Source: an uncultured Anaerolineae bacterium (GTDB lineage: Bacteria > Chloroflexota > Anaerolineae > Anaerolineales > Villigracilaceae). From it: 33,652 nt of DNA. Positions 25,388 through 33,652 of the stretch are shown here, one piece after another. The stretch lies in NCBI GenBank assembly GCA_903838415.1, contig CAILYI010000075.1, positions 1 to 33,652 of the forward strand. The letters run 5' to 3'. Both the position numbers and the translations under genes were made by a program. Below the pieces are notes generated by a model. It ran no database searches and was not told where the DNA came from. It saw nothing but the letters and a program-made list of their open reading frames with translations. Position 1 is the stretch's first letter; each line of letters starts with the position of its first letter.

Positions 25388-25939
25388 ATGAAAACTAACA
25401 AACACTTTGCTCCCGTTGCCACGATGACCGCCATACTCTTCGTCCTGGCAATCCTGTTCAGCGCCTGCAGCGCAATTCCCGAATATGGCACCCTCATCAC
25501 CCAGACGCCCGCGCCCAGTCCCACCTCGACAGCGCTGCCGTCCGCCAGGCAGGCGGTGTCGAATTACCAAACCGCCATGATGGGGCGCGATTCAACGGAG
25601 CCACTTGAGCAGTATAAAACACGCTTATGCGCCCTGGCTACGATCAGTGGCTGCGCATATCTCAACAGCGAATTGTTCAAGACCGTCAAGTATGGCAACG
25701 AGCACTATGCCATCAAGGCCAAAGCGATCATCAAAGAGCTGACCATGGTGGCCGAGGGTACCTACCCCAGTGGTACAGCCTGGCAGGTCTGGGAAGTCAA
25801 GGCAAGTTACGATAAGCCCTGGGCAGGTCTCAGAACCAATGACCTTGACCTGAAGCACACTTTTGTATTCGTGAACGGTGAATGGAAATACGATGGTCTT
25901 TCCGTGATGGTAAAGGTTGAACCCACCCTGAAACCGTAA
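25388..25939 (+). CDS. Small lipoprotein of unknown function
   Basis: 183 residues from the ATG at 25388, which has GGAG seven bases upstream; the open frame extends upstream without a signal. The N-terminus is a lipoprotein signal peptide with lipobox LFSAC (Cys27), then a Thr/Pro-rich linker (TQTPAPSPTSTALP). The mature domain of about 125 residues has helix YKTRLCALATISGCAYL with two Cys that could form a disulfide. The end, HTFVFVNGEWKYDGLSVM, resembles NTF2-like cystatin folds in outer-surface lipoproteins. That fold call is weak. It is followed at once by a long nested palindrome. Confidence 0.75.
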   Translation: MKTNKHFAPVATMTAILFVLAILFSACSAIPEYGTLITQTPAPSPTSTALPSARQAVSNYQTAMMGRDSTEPLEQYKTRLCALATISGCAYLNSELFKTVKYGNEHYAIKAKAIIKELTMVAEGTYPSGTAWQVWEVKASYDKPWAGLRTNDLDLKHTFVFVNGEWKYDGLSVMVKVEPTLKP

Positions 25940-25944
25940 CGGCA

Positions 25945-26004
25945 ACAGGTCTCAATCATTGATAGGCGGCCTCCGCAAGGAGGCCGCTCTTGATTGAGAC
26001 CTGT
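25945..26004 (+). terminator. Long two-tier palindrome, probable bidirectional terminator
   Basis: An outer perfect 14-base stem, ACAGGTCTCAATCA (25945-25958) with TGATTGAGACCTGT (25991-26004), encloses an inner 9-base stem, GCGGCCTCC with GGAGGCCGC, around a GCAA tetraloop (25966-25987). There is no U-run, but the structure is very stable. It begins five bases after the lipoprotein stop. Confidence 0.6.
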
Positions 26005-26352
26005 ATATCAGGGTTTAAGGTGCGTGGTTATTTGAACTGGCAAAGCGCCACAAATTGCAACGCGGGCTCTTCTTTTTCGGGCAAAGTCGTTGGCTGAGCT
26101 GCCAAACGAAACGAAGCCGGAATTTGAGATGAAGCAGCGCGCTGGTTGGATGAAATAGTTCTGGTTTCAAAGCCAAAAAGAACGATGGGGATTTGCGCCT
26201 GATGGGTCGCAGTGGCTGTTCTGATCTGTTGCTTTTCACCTTGCAAAAACGTGGATAGCAGCAGAAAGGAGAACCGAAATAAAAAGATGTATACTGATTG
26301 AAGCGCACCTTCTTGTATATACCAATACTCATACTGCATCAAACGGGATGTC
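26005..26352. other. Intergenic upstream of the CHAT gene
   Basis: About 350 bases without a credible gene. A minus-strand frame of about 120 codons runs through it but lacks recognisable features and overlaps the CHAT start. An AT-rich patch (GTATATACCAATACTCATACT, about 26315-26335) probably contains the CHAT promoter, without a clear -35. Confidence 0.35.
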
Positions 26353-28767
26353 ATGAGAACGATTCCAGACCTTGAAATCAGCCTGCATAAACGCAACCAT
26401 GCCTATTGCGTTGAAGCACATTTTCGATACCCGTCTTCAGATGTCGATGTTCGTTCTAAGTTCTTGCATGAAACTTCCATCGATTTTGTACAGTTGGATG
26501 CGTTGGTTAGATGTGGGGAATTGGATGCGTATGGACAGGTTCTTTCTGAAGCCATTTTTTCTCACCAGGAAATCCTGGAAATATTTTCAAGGGCGTTAAA
26601 TACTGCCGGAACCGACGAACTGCGCTTGCGACTGGTGTTAGGACCTACGGTTCCAGAACTCCAGGCGCTTCACTGGGAAACGCTAAAAAACCCACTGGAT
26701 AAAACATCGTTAGCTGCCAATGAAAATATTTTATTTTCACGATATTTATCCGGGCCAATTTGGAGTACTGTGCGAGTTCGCCCTCGTACAGAAGTCAAAG
26801 CACTGATTGCCATTTCCAATCCGAACGACCTTGAGAAATACAATCTTCCCGCGGTGGATGTTTCGGGGGAGTTCAACCGCGCCGCTACCAGCCTGAAAGC
26901 TATCCAGACGAGAACACTGCTCTCCGGGCAGGAAAAGTGTACGCTGAAAAACCTTATCCAGAAATTAAGCAGCGGGGTTGATGTGCTTTACCTGGTTGCA
27001 CACGGCACGTTGGCAGGTGATCAGCCCTGGGTATGGTTGGAAAAAGAGGATGGCACATCTGAGCGGGTATCAGGGGTTGAACTTGCCAAAAACATCCGCG
27101 CCTTGCGCCTGCCTCCACTCCTGATCGTGCTGGCCTCCTGCGAAAGCGCCGGGAAAGCTACTGCTGCAACGGAAGGCCCGACCGCTTTGCAAGCGCTTGG
27201 CCCGTTGCTGGCGGAGGCAGGCGTCCCGGCAGTTCTGGCGATGCAGGGCAAGATTTTAATGAGCAGCGTCGCCAGTATGATGCCGGTGTTTTTCGCTGAA
27301 CTACTCAAAGATGGCCAGGTTGACCGGGCCTTGGCGCTAGCGCGGATGCATTTGATGGCAGAAAAAGCCCCGGATGCCTGGATGCCTGCCCTGTTCATGC
27401 GCCTGCCCAGCGGAGAAATCTGGCGCGATGATCCGGTCAAAACCCAGTTTGAAACGATCAGCAAAAGACTTTCTAGCCTGGGAAGTCAAGAACGCATATG
27501 GTTTGTCGTGGTATTGCTGGCAATCCTTGGGATGGGGGTCGGCGTGGTCTGGGCGCTTAAACCGCGCCAGCCGGTATTGATGACCGGGGACTTTCGCATT
27601 GCAGTGGCTTCCTTTTACGAAAACGGCAGAAGTGGTCAGGAAAACTTGGGCTATGACCTGGCGGAGAGTGTTCGCTTACGGCTGGAACAGGATTTGAAGG
27701 AATTAAGCCCAGAATTGGTTATTACTATTTGGGGGCCGGATAAAATAGGTGCTATTTCTGGGAGTACCCCCGATGACCGTGTCAGGGCTGCTGAAAAAAT
27801 AGTAAACGATGTTCATGCCGACCTTGTGATCTATGGCGTGGTGGATGTGACCGGAGATTCCTGGCAGGTGCTGCCCGAGTTCTATATTTCAGCCCAAAAT
27901 TTTTACGAAGCGCGGGAAATTGTTGGTCAGCATGACTTGGGGATGCCCATCAACTTGCCAGGCTCGGCAGCGAATACCGCCTGGCGTTTTGAGTTTGGAA
28001 AGCAGATGTTCACGCGCGGCAAGGTGCTGGCGGTGATGTCGGAAGGGCTGGGCTACCTTGCGCTGCATCAGTACGATCAGGCCCTGATAGCTTTCCAAAA
28101 CGGATTAAATATTTCTGGTTGGGATGACGAGCAGGGGAAGAAGGTTCTTTATATTATGACCGGTTTTGCGGCCGGTAAGGGGGGCGACGCCTGGCTTGAT
28201 CAGGGCCAGATTGAAAAAGCCCAGGTCGATTTTGGCCTGGCGCAAGAGTTGTTTCAGAAAGCGCTGGCGATTGATCCCGAATATGCCCGACCGTACATTG
28301 GGATAGCCAACCTGAACTATATGCGTTCTCTGATGCCATACAAGCAGTCAAAAGACTATCGCGATGTTGACAATGGCTTACTGGATCAGTGCCTGGAATA
28401 TTTGGATCGGGCAGAAGCCGCCCAAAATAAGCCCGTGCTAGCCGAAGTGGAGACAAAAATCCACTTTGCGCGCGGACAGTGCTTGATGATCAAGGCTTTT
28501 TCTGGCGCGATTACGGCCCAACCGGCTTATGATGAGTTCCAACTGGTGCTGCAGGCTTATGGAGATGGGAAAAACCCGCGTGTTCGAGATATGGCGGCCG
28601 AAGCGCATGCGCGTTTGGGCCTGATTTACCGTCTCTTGAAGAAAAGCGACCTGGCCTTGATTGAATACAAAGCCGCGGTGGATTTATTGTACGATTATCC
28701 TGAAAGACAGGCCGTTTACAAGGATAGAGTTATGGATTTATCCAGCCAACTGACGCCAGCGCCCTAA
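26353..28767 (+). CDS. CHAT-domain protease with transmembrane helix and C-terminal TPRs
   Basis: 804 residues. The CHAT (caspase-like) domain spans about 90-355. Its catalytic His is in YLVAHGTLAG (His217) and its Cys in IVLASCESAGKA (Cys263), so the dyad is intact; EAGVPAVLAMQG (288-299) is the usual motif after it. A single membrane helix follows (about 383-401). Then comes an alpha/beta domain (DFRIAVASFYENG to about 530) that looks like TolB/FlgO-type accessory folds, and TPR-like helices from about 560 to the end (QYDQALIAFQNGLNIS, AYARPYIG-type repeats). No signal peptide is present; which side the protease faces is not decided by the flanking charges. CHAT-TPR proteins act in bacterial conflict and death pathways (for example gasdermin or Craspase systems); the substrate here is unknown. 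Confidence 0.88.
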   Translation: MRTIPDLEISLHKRNHAYCVEAHFRYPSSDVDVRSKFLHETSIDFVQLDALVRCGELDAYGQVLSEAIFSHQEILEIFSRALNTAGTDELRLRLVLGPTVPELQALHWETLKNPLDKTSLAANENILFSRYLSGPIWSTVRVRPRTEVKALIAISNPNDLEKYNLPAVDVSGEFNRAATSLKAIQTRTLLSGQEKCTLKNLIQKLSSGVDVLYLVAHGTLAGDQPWVWLEKEDGTSERVSGVELAKNIRALRLPPLLIVLASCESAGKATAATEGPTALQALGPLLAEAGVPAVLAMQGKILMSSVASMMPVFFAELLKDGQVDRALALARMHLMAEKAPDAWMPALFMRLPSGEIWRDDPVKTQFETISKRLSSLGSQERIWFVVVLLAILGMGVGVVWALKPRQPVLMTGDFRIAVASFYENGRSGQENLGYDLAESVRLRLEQDLKELSPELVITIWGPDKIGAISGSTPDDRVRAAEKIVNDVHADLVIYGVVDVTGDSWQVLPEFYISAQNFYEAREIVGQHDLGMPINLPGSAANTAWRFEFGKQMFTRGKVLAVMSEGLGYLALHQYDQALIAFQNGLNISGWDDEQGKKVLYIMTGFAAGKGGDAWLDQGQIEKAQVDFGLAQELFQKALAIDPEYARPYIGIANLNYMRSLMPYKQSKDYRDVDNGLLDQCLEYLDRAEAAQNKPVLAEVETKIHFARGQCLMIKAFSGAITAQPAYDEFQLVLQAYGDGKNPRVRDMAAEAHARLGLIYRLLKKSDLALIEYKAAVDLLYDYPERQAVYKDRVMDLSSQLTPAP

Positions 28768-28903
28768 AACTGAGCGCGGCTGCGCAGGCCAGTCTGCAGA
28801 TTACCAGATCGATCCAGTGCAGTGGAAAATAACGCGCGCGATATGTGCAATGCCAATACTTCAATCTGAAATCAGCCTCCAGGTTCCGAGTTAAGGAGTG
28901 GCT

Positions 28904-30292
28904 ATGATTAGGAAATTTTTATTGTTAGCTTTTGGACTGATCTTCCTGGCAGGCTGCAGCCATGATTCACCTGCCGCCCCAGCCGCCACCCTCAAGCCTG
29001 TTACTGAAGCAAGCCTGGAAGTTCCCAGCCCTGTTCCAACTCAGGATCTGGCCTTTGATCAGGATCATCTCAATCAAATCCCGCCAGACGAGATCATTGC
29101 TGAAATTGCGTATTTTGGGCTGCCGGGGGGTGGCGGTGATAACCCATGTCTCTCAGAAAATAAACCAGCGACCATTATTGCCCCCAGTGAAGTTGAAATA
29201 ATGCAGGAATTTACAGTTTCAGTTTGCGAAATACCGGATGGCGATGTGAAGGTGCGGATTACGCAACCAGATGGACTTGTAACAGAATCCATTGAGAAAA
29301 CTTGGAATGGAGCGGTTGCTGTCAGTTATCAAGTTGGCTTATCCCAACCCATGGGTCACTATCAATTTCAGCTTACCGGGGTTGGATGGGAACTCTCCAC
29401 TTCTGTGGAGGTCTGCGACGCGGATTCGGCCAGGCTATTTATTGAATCCGCCGAAGGAAAAATCACCTTTTATCATTTTCAACCCAACGAGAAGGTGCGC
29501 TTGCTGCTATATGAATCCTCTCAGTCAGTTAAAGATCATTTACCGGGTTTGTCGCTTAAGGGGTGGAAAGAATATCAGATGGATCGTACTGGTCGGCTAA
29601 TAATCAGCGTCAGGCCCAATTCGATAAATTCAAACGAAATTGTATCTGTCGGGGCTTATTCGGGCCAAGTACCCAGGGATTGGCTTTATTCATACCAGTT
29701 CGAGAGTTTTGCCATCGCTTGTGGGCGTGGGGTCAAGCCGATTGGCATTCACCCTGGTGATTATGTCCAAGTTATTGCTGATCAGGCTTATCTCGTTCAA
29801 AGAAACACTTGGGAAAATTTTCAGCCCCTAAACAAGGGTGATATTTTGCAGGTTCGCGCGGGACCATTCTGCCATGATGATGCTTTTTATTGGGATGTAA
29901 CTTGCTCATCCAGCGATTATTGTGATGGGAGTATCAGCGAATTGAATTCCGGCGCGCCGCTTGTCCAAGTGCTCAAAGAGCTACCTCCCACCCCCACCCC
30001 CGATTTATCCAAAATCCCATCCTGCCCTGGGGCGAAACCAACCCGCTTGACGCCCAATATGCAGGCCAAAGTCAGTCAGGTCGCCACCCAGATCTCGATG
30101 CGCGCCCAGGCTGGGATGGATGCGGCCAAGGTGCATGTCATCGCCTCGGGACGCCTGGTGAATATTTTGGCGGAGTTGCCGGTATGTGCAGATGGCGCCT
30201 ATTGGTGGCATATTTTTGTGCCAGAAAAAGGCTTCGAAGGCTGGGTACGCGAAGGCGATAGCCAAGACTATTGGATTGATCCCTTACCGTGA
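28904..30292 (+). CDS. SH3-tailed surface lipoprotein, paralogue A
   Basis: 462 residues from the ATG at 28904, preceded by AAGGAG; an in-frame GTG six bases upstream overlaps that site. Lipobox LAGC (Cys18) follows a hydrophobic signal, then a Pro-rich linker. The first domain begins NQIPPDEIIAEIAYFG and contains a Gly-rich stretch and paired Cys. A beta-rich middle (GHYQFQLTGVGWELS, KVRLLLYESS) follows, and the C-terminus is an SH3b-like domain ending GFEGWVREGDSQDYWIDPLP. The next two genes share this layout. SH3b domains of this kind often bind cell-wall or surface polymers. No enzyme motif is visible. Confidence 0.8.
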   Translation: MIRKFLLLAFGLIFLAGCSHDSPAAPAATLKPVTEASLEVPSPVPTQDLAFDQDHLNQIPPDEIIAEIAYFGLPGGGGDNPCLSENKPATIIAPSEVEIMQEFTVSVCEIPDGDVKVRITQPDGLVTESIEKTWNGAVAVSYQVGLSQPMGHYQFQLTGVGWELSTSVEVCDADSARLFIESAEGKITFYHFQPNEKVRLLLYESSQSVKDHLPGLSLKGWKEYQMDRTGRLIISVRPNSINSNEIVSVGAYSGQVPRDWLYSYQFESFAIACGRGVKPIGIHPGDYVQVIADQAYLVQRNTWENFQPLNKGDILQVRAGPFCHDDAFYWDVTCSSSDYCDGSISELNSGAPLVQVLKELPPTPTPDLSKIPSCPGAKPTRLTPNMQAKVSQVATQISMRAQAGMDAAKVHVIASGRLVNILAELPVCADGAYWWHIFVPEKGFEGWVREGDSQDYWIDPLP

Positions 30293-30320
30293 ACAATATA
30301 ACATTGAGCAGGCATTGCTG

Positions 30321-31706
30321 ATGAGACATTTACTATCCCTTTTTACTGTGATTTTGATTGTAACCGCGTGTGTTCCCAGTTCTGCTACCCGCCTTGAAAC
30401 AGAAACCCCGAACGTGGTTGAGCCAGGCCTGGCCCCCACCCTGGTTCCGGCGCCTACCCTTACCTCACCCGCTTTGAGCGTTCAGGATAATACTTTCAGC
30501 TTACAGAGCATGAATACGGTTTTACCCGATGATATTATTCAAGAAGTGGGTCTTTTCGGCGGTATGGGTGGGGGGGGCAGTTGCTTCCTTGACTATTCAG
30601 CGCCGCAACTGGAAACGGAGTCCCAGGATGTCGGAATTATGCATTCCGTGGATTTCGTAATCTGTGGACTTGGCGACAATGAAACAATAAATGTTTCTTT
30701 AACAGATCCGATTGGGGCGGTAAAAATATCCACGATTCACTCTCAAAAATCACGCGATGAACAAAAGCCAAGTGCTTCTTTTAGTTATGTGCCAGATTAT
30801 CGGGATCCGACCGGTATTTATCAAATTCTTTTCGATGGAGCAGGATGGCAGCTTTCGGCGATTATGAATGTCAGAGACGCACCAACTGCAAACCTTTATC
30901 AAGACGAAGGACAAATCATTTTCTATAAATTCATCCCGCAGGAAGTCGTCAGACTTTTTGCCTATGACGATAATAAGATGTTGGGCTGGGCTGAATACAA
31001 AATGGATGAGCGCGGCGAGTTGGTGATAACTTCCGATGCCAAAGCACATTTCGTCGCACTTGGTGAGCAATCCGGACAAGCGAATGTTTTCCAGAAGGGT
31101 GGTTATATTTGGCACGGGGTTGGAGATATTTATTGCCCGGGTGCGCCTGATCCCATTGGCTTGGTCCCTTACCAATATGCCGAAGTGATCGTTGATTCTG
31201 TCCAGACCTTTGACTATAAAGGGAATGTAAAAGGTAACTTGCCGCGTGGTACGCTCTTACGTGTGACTTCAAATGCAACCTGCCGTGATAGCGCCTGGTT
31301 GTGGGCGTTGGATGCAGTTGATGATTCTTTTCAAGGTGGTTATGTTCAGGAAGGTGACGCAAACCAGGCATTCTTGCGCCCGCTTGCCGAGCTTCCCGCT
31401 ACGCCAAGCCCTGTTGTCGCCAATCCGGCAGCAGTTTGTCCAGGGTCTTTACCGACTCGTTTAATGGTTGGGCTGAATGCCAAAGTGACTACCTCCGGGC
31501 TGGCGCCTCAGCTTATTTTGCGAGCGCAGCCCGGGATGCTTGCGGAACAGGTTCACGTGATTGCTGCCGGACGCGGTATGGTCATCCTGGAAGGTCCGAT
31601 TTGCGCCGATCAGGCTAATTGGTGGCGAATTCGCAGCGAGCAAGGCTTCGAAGGCTGGGTGCGCGAAGGTGACAACGAAGACTATTGGATTGACCGCTTG
31701 CCATAA
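30321..31706 (+). CDS. SH3-tailed surface lipoprotein, paralogue B
   Basis: 461 residues from the ATG at 30321, chosen because it begins the signal peptide MRHLLSLFTVILIVTAC (lipobox Cys17). The longer open frame upstream overlaps paralogue A and is not credible. Domain order matches paralogue A: linker, NTVLPDDIIQEVGLFG with a Gly-rich loop, the beta-rich domain (GIYQILFDGAGWQLS, EVVRLFAYDD) and an SH3b end GFEGWVREGDNEDYWIDRLP. It starts 28 bases after paralogue A's stop, indicating tandem duplication and one transcript. Confidence 0.8.
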   Translation: MRHLLSLFTVILIVTACVPSSATRLETETPNVVEPGLAPTLVPAPTLTSPALSVQDNTFSLQSMNTVLPDDIIQEVGLFGGMGGGGSCFLDYSAPQLETESQDVGIMHSVDFVICGLGDNETINVSLTDPIGAVKISTIHSQKSRDEQKPSASFSYVPDYRDPTGIYQILFDGAGWQLSAIMNVRDAPTANLYQDEGQIIFYKFIPQEVVRLFAYDDNKMLGWAEYKMDERGELVITSDAKAHFVALGEQSGQANVFQKGGYIWHGVGDIYCPGAPDPIGLVPYQYAEVIVDSVQTFDYKGNVKGNLPRGTLLRVTSNATCRDSAWLWALDAVDDSFQGGYVQEGDANQAFLRPLAELPATPSPVVANPAAVCPGSLPTRLMVGLNAKVTTSGLAPQLILRAQPGMLAEQVHVIAAGRGMVILEGPICADQANWWRIRSEQGFEGWVREGDNEDYWIDRLP

Positions 31707-31923
31707 TATACGCAAATCATTCATCGGGTGCGGCTGCCCAGGCGAAAACATAATGGAAATTGCGCCGGCAGACCGGAAGCCGGGCTTACTCCGCCACATG
31801 GATGGACTTCACCAGGAGACATGGTCGCGCTTTTTGTTGCGCCAGAAGAGACGCTGATCTGGCGAGTCTCCCGGCCTTTGGGATGTATTGGTTTGTAACT
31901 GTCAGGTTGGTGAAAAGTAGCTT

Positions 31924-32997
31924 ATGACCATTCGAAATCGAAACGCCATCCATGCAATACTTTTCGTGATTGGGATCCTTGGGGTGCTGGCTGTTGGGAT
32001 CGGGATTAATATGCGTCTGGGTGAATTAGAAAAAGCATATTCCAGTCCGGCTTTGCCTGTTATTACCTCGCTTGTTGGGCCCAAGGACAATCTTGAAACC
32101 CCAACCGAAGTGGCGGCTCAAACCGCAACAACTTCCAACAGGCGCGCTGAGATACCTTTGACAGCCGTGCCCACTTTTACACCTTCACCGACGCTTGTCC
32201 CAAGCCTGTCACCGACTGTCACACTCAGCGCCACGCCCGCTGTAAGCTATCCCGAGCCCGCCGGTTTTCAGGCAGTCGCCGACAACGAATTCTCTTTATT
32301 GAACGCTGACAGCTTGCTTCCGGAAGACATCCTGGAAGAAATGACCTTCTTCTCGATTCCCATTTCTCCTGTCCAACAAAAATATTGCCAGACCAATACA
32401 CCGTCAGCATACCTTGAACCAATTGAAACGAACAACGATCCTATCACCGTTAAAAACTCCATCCGGGTGGTGCCTGGCAGGTCTTTTGAGTTGCATATTT
32501 GTCAGTGGGGCAGCGTAGAAAGAATCCGAGTGACAGTCAGCTTCCCGGGAGGTTTTCAAGAGGAAACCTACACCAATCCTACTGCCAGCAGCGCTATAGT
32601 TTTTTACTGGGAATCGACTTTGCCAGTCAATTCAGCGCCAGGCAGGTATGGCCTCACGTTCACGGGTGAGCAAAGCGGCCAGGCGCTGAGCGCCGCAATT
32701 ATCGCATTCCAGCAGAGACCATCCTACCAGGTGCGAGAAAGGTCTGTGGATTTCTCAGGTTTTTGGCCTTCGGAGCAAGTTCGATTATTTTTGTACAGGT
32801 TGCCAGACAGCCAAAAATGTTCATCGTCTGTTGGCTTATGTTTGGAACCTTTTCAACGACCCAGACTGGTTGGCTGGAAATCCTATCGCGCTGATGGCAA
32901 TGGGCAACTGAACGTTTCTTTGATCGATACGAGTGTCGCGGGAACCTATTTTGTTGTGGGTGATACCTCAGCCGTCCTGATGTTTGTTTTGCCTTAA
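31924..32997 (+). CDS. Membrane-anchored paralogue C, without SH3 tail
   Basis: 357 residues. It begins with a short basic segment and a membrane helix (AILFVIGILGVLAVGIGI, about 11-28) rather than a lipobox, then a Thr/Pro/Ser-rich linker to about residue 105. The rest aligns with paralogues A and B: DSLLPEDILEEMTFFS, paired Cys, VRVTVSFPGG-like strands, APGRYGLTFTGEQSG, and SEQVRLFLYRLP with WKSYRADGNGQLNV. It stops before the SH3b domain found in the other two. The 217 bases before it hold no clear gene. The ribosome site is weak. Probably a diverged or shortened member of the tandem family. Confidence 0.75.
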   Translation: MTIRNRNAIHAILFVIGILGVLAVGIGINMRLGELEKAYSSPALPVITSLVGPKDNLETPTEVAAQTATTSNRRAEIPLTAVPTFTPSPTLVPSLSPTVTLSATPAVSYPEPAGFQAVADNEFSLLNADSLLPEDILEEMTFFSIPISPVQQKYCQTNTPSAYLEPIETNNDPITVKNSIRVVPGRSFELHICQWGSVERIRVTVSFPGGFQEETYTNPTASSAIVFYWESTLPVNSAPGRYGLTFTGEQSGQALSAAIIAFQQRPSYQVRERSVDFSGFWPSEQVRLFLYRLPDSQKCSSSVGLCLEPFQRPRLVGWKSYRADGNGQLNVSLIDTSVAGTYFVVGDTSAVLMFVLP

Positions 32998-33198
32998 AAA
33001 AGTAATGCAGGCCTTGATCGAACAGGAATGGCAGCTCTGCGCCAGCGCAGGAACTTTCTTGCTATAAAAGCGCGCCAAGGCGGCCTGCTTCTGCGCGAAA
33101 CCAGCTATCAGGCTGTTTGCGTAGAAGCCTAAGCGCACGAGAGCGCTGCCGCCCGGGATTGAAAGGCAGATAATTCCGAGAAATCCTGTCAGTTTTCC

Positions 33199-33268
33199 TT
33201 GACAGCCTGGCGGGAAGGCTTTATCATCTTCGTGTAGCAATAGCGGTGTCCTGGCGGAGACCGCTATT
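33199..33268 (+). promoter_or_regulatory. Orphan promoter followed by a hairpin
   Basis: TTGACA (33199-33204), 17 bases, TATCAT (33222-33227) predict a start near 33234. AATAGCGGT (33239-33247) and ACCGCTATT (33260-33268) then form a nine-base stem at the very 5' end of the RNA. No convincing gene follows before the IS sequence. The rest of 32998-33408 shows no gene on either strand that I can support. Confidence 0.5.
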
Positions 33269-33408
33269 AATTTCCAAACCTGAAACCAAGCAGCGCCCTT
33301 CCTATAGGCAGGGCGATTTCGCGTTTAACCCCAGACTGCGAGCCGTGTTCTCGCTAGATTTCATTCGAGAGGAGTGTTGCCCATGCCCCCTGATGCCCTT
33401 ACACATTT

Positions 33409-33652
33409 TTATTGAGAGCCTGCGCGAACAACAGGCGGTACGAATATTGGCGATAAATGCGCCTGGAAGTTCGGCAAAAGATTGATATTGATTGAAACAC
33501 AACGCTGAAACCAGCGTAAACCAAGTTGAAAGATGCTTAATTCACGCTCTGAGCCAGGGTCAATTGTTCGGCGAGTGGATTCTCCACCAGCAAGAACTTG
33601 CTCGCCTAATTCATGACACCACAGTTTGGCAATTGCCAAGGCTAAAAGCAAC
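33409..33652 (-). CDS. IS transposase, C-terminal end (partial, runs off the window)
   Basis: The minus-strand frame enters from the right edge and ends at 33409. It reads LLALAIAKLWCHELGE, then RELSIFQLGLRWFQRCV. The hydrophobic 'ALA.A..W...LGE' helix followed by 'R.LS.FRLGLRWL' is typical of the C-terminal end of IS4-superfamily (DDE) transposases. The catalytic residues lie outside the window. The family assignment is from the tail only. The IS end is expected between here and about 33300, where GGCAGGGCGATTTCGCG could be part of a terminal repeat; the other end is not available for comparison. Confidence 0.6.
   Translation of the reverse strand, partial: LLLALAIAKLWCHELGEQVLAGGESTRRTIDPGSERELSIFQLGLRWFQRCVSININLLPNFQAHLSPIFVPPVVRAGSQ

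Noticed and set aside
26028..26396. Minus-strand 122-codon frame with a hydrophobic N-terminal part
   Set aside because: Overlaps the CHAT start and its probable promoter, with no ribosome site or homology recognised.
32968..33240. Minus-strand 90-codon frame with a possible membrane segment
   Set aside because: It overlaps the end of paralogue C and runs through a good plus-strand promoter; no family recognised.
1..33652. CRISPR array, tRNA or rRNA genes
   Set aside because: No regularly spaced direct repeats and no cloverleaf or rRNA-like sequence were seen on reading either strand.

Overview
The window looks like chromosomal DNA of a Chloroflexota bacterium, probably Anaerolineae-like. 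This is inferred from lipoproteins with long Ala/Pro/Thr linkers, SH3-tailed lipoproteins, and an abundance of STAND, KAP, CHAT and TPR proteins. No rRNA or tRNA gene was seen, so taxonomy is inferred from protein style only. Both edges carry mobile-element debris: a truncated serine recombinase on the left and the 3' end of an IS transposase on the right.

Region 1 (1-1.55 kb) is decayed replication and mobile DNA. The C-terminal end of a serine recombinase (minus strand) abuts the C-terminal half of a DnaB-type helicase (plus strand) at about 430-436. A frameshifted small gene follows. Its protein is homologous to an intact gene at 23.9-24.4 kb and may be an OB-fold, SSB-like protein.

Region 2 (1.93-11.8 kb) is a sugar catabolic locus, all on the plus strand. 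It holds a DeoR-family regulator with a strong promoter and GlpR-like half-sites, a BtpA/SgcQ-family protein, a lipoprotein sugar-binding protein, a double-NBD ABC ATPase, two RbsC-type permeases, an M29 metallopeptidase and an FGGY kinase. A frameshifted, truncated remnant of a D-lyxose isomerase follows the kinase. The BtpA + DeoR + peptidase combination recalls the E. coli sgc cluster, but with an ABC importer instead of a PTS. A membrane methyltransferase-like gene closes the region.

Region 3 (12.7-23.6 kb) is the most unusual part. First comes a 1262-residue protein joining a catalytically degraded GH25-lysozyme-like domain to a membrane KAP P-loop NTPase. Next comes a tight three-gene operon behind a promoter whose -10 box lies inside an 8+8 bp inverted repeat. 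It encodes a 504-residue ATPase, a 1240-residue STAND NTPase-TPR protein with a complete periplasmic-binding-protein-like domain inserted between Walker A and Walker B, and a radical SAM/SPASM protein with a Cys-rich N-terminus and an RRE-like segment. I propose this operon, possibly with the KAP protein, as a candidate undescribed ligand-gated NTPase/radical-SAM signalling or conflict system. That function is inference.

Region 4 (23.6-24.95 kb) is a small minus-strand operon of two or three unknown genes, including the OB-fold-like one. It has a clear promoter followed within about 65 nt by a strong terminator, suggesting attenuation or a small RNA.

Region 5 (25.4-33 kb) encodes a small lipoprotein, a CHAT-protease/TM/TPR protein with an intact His-Cys dyad, and three tandem paralogous surface proteins (two SH3-tailed lipoproteins and one TM-anchored protein). 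An orphan promoter plus hairpin and the IS end complete the window.
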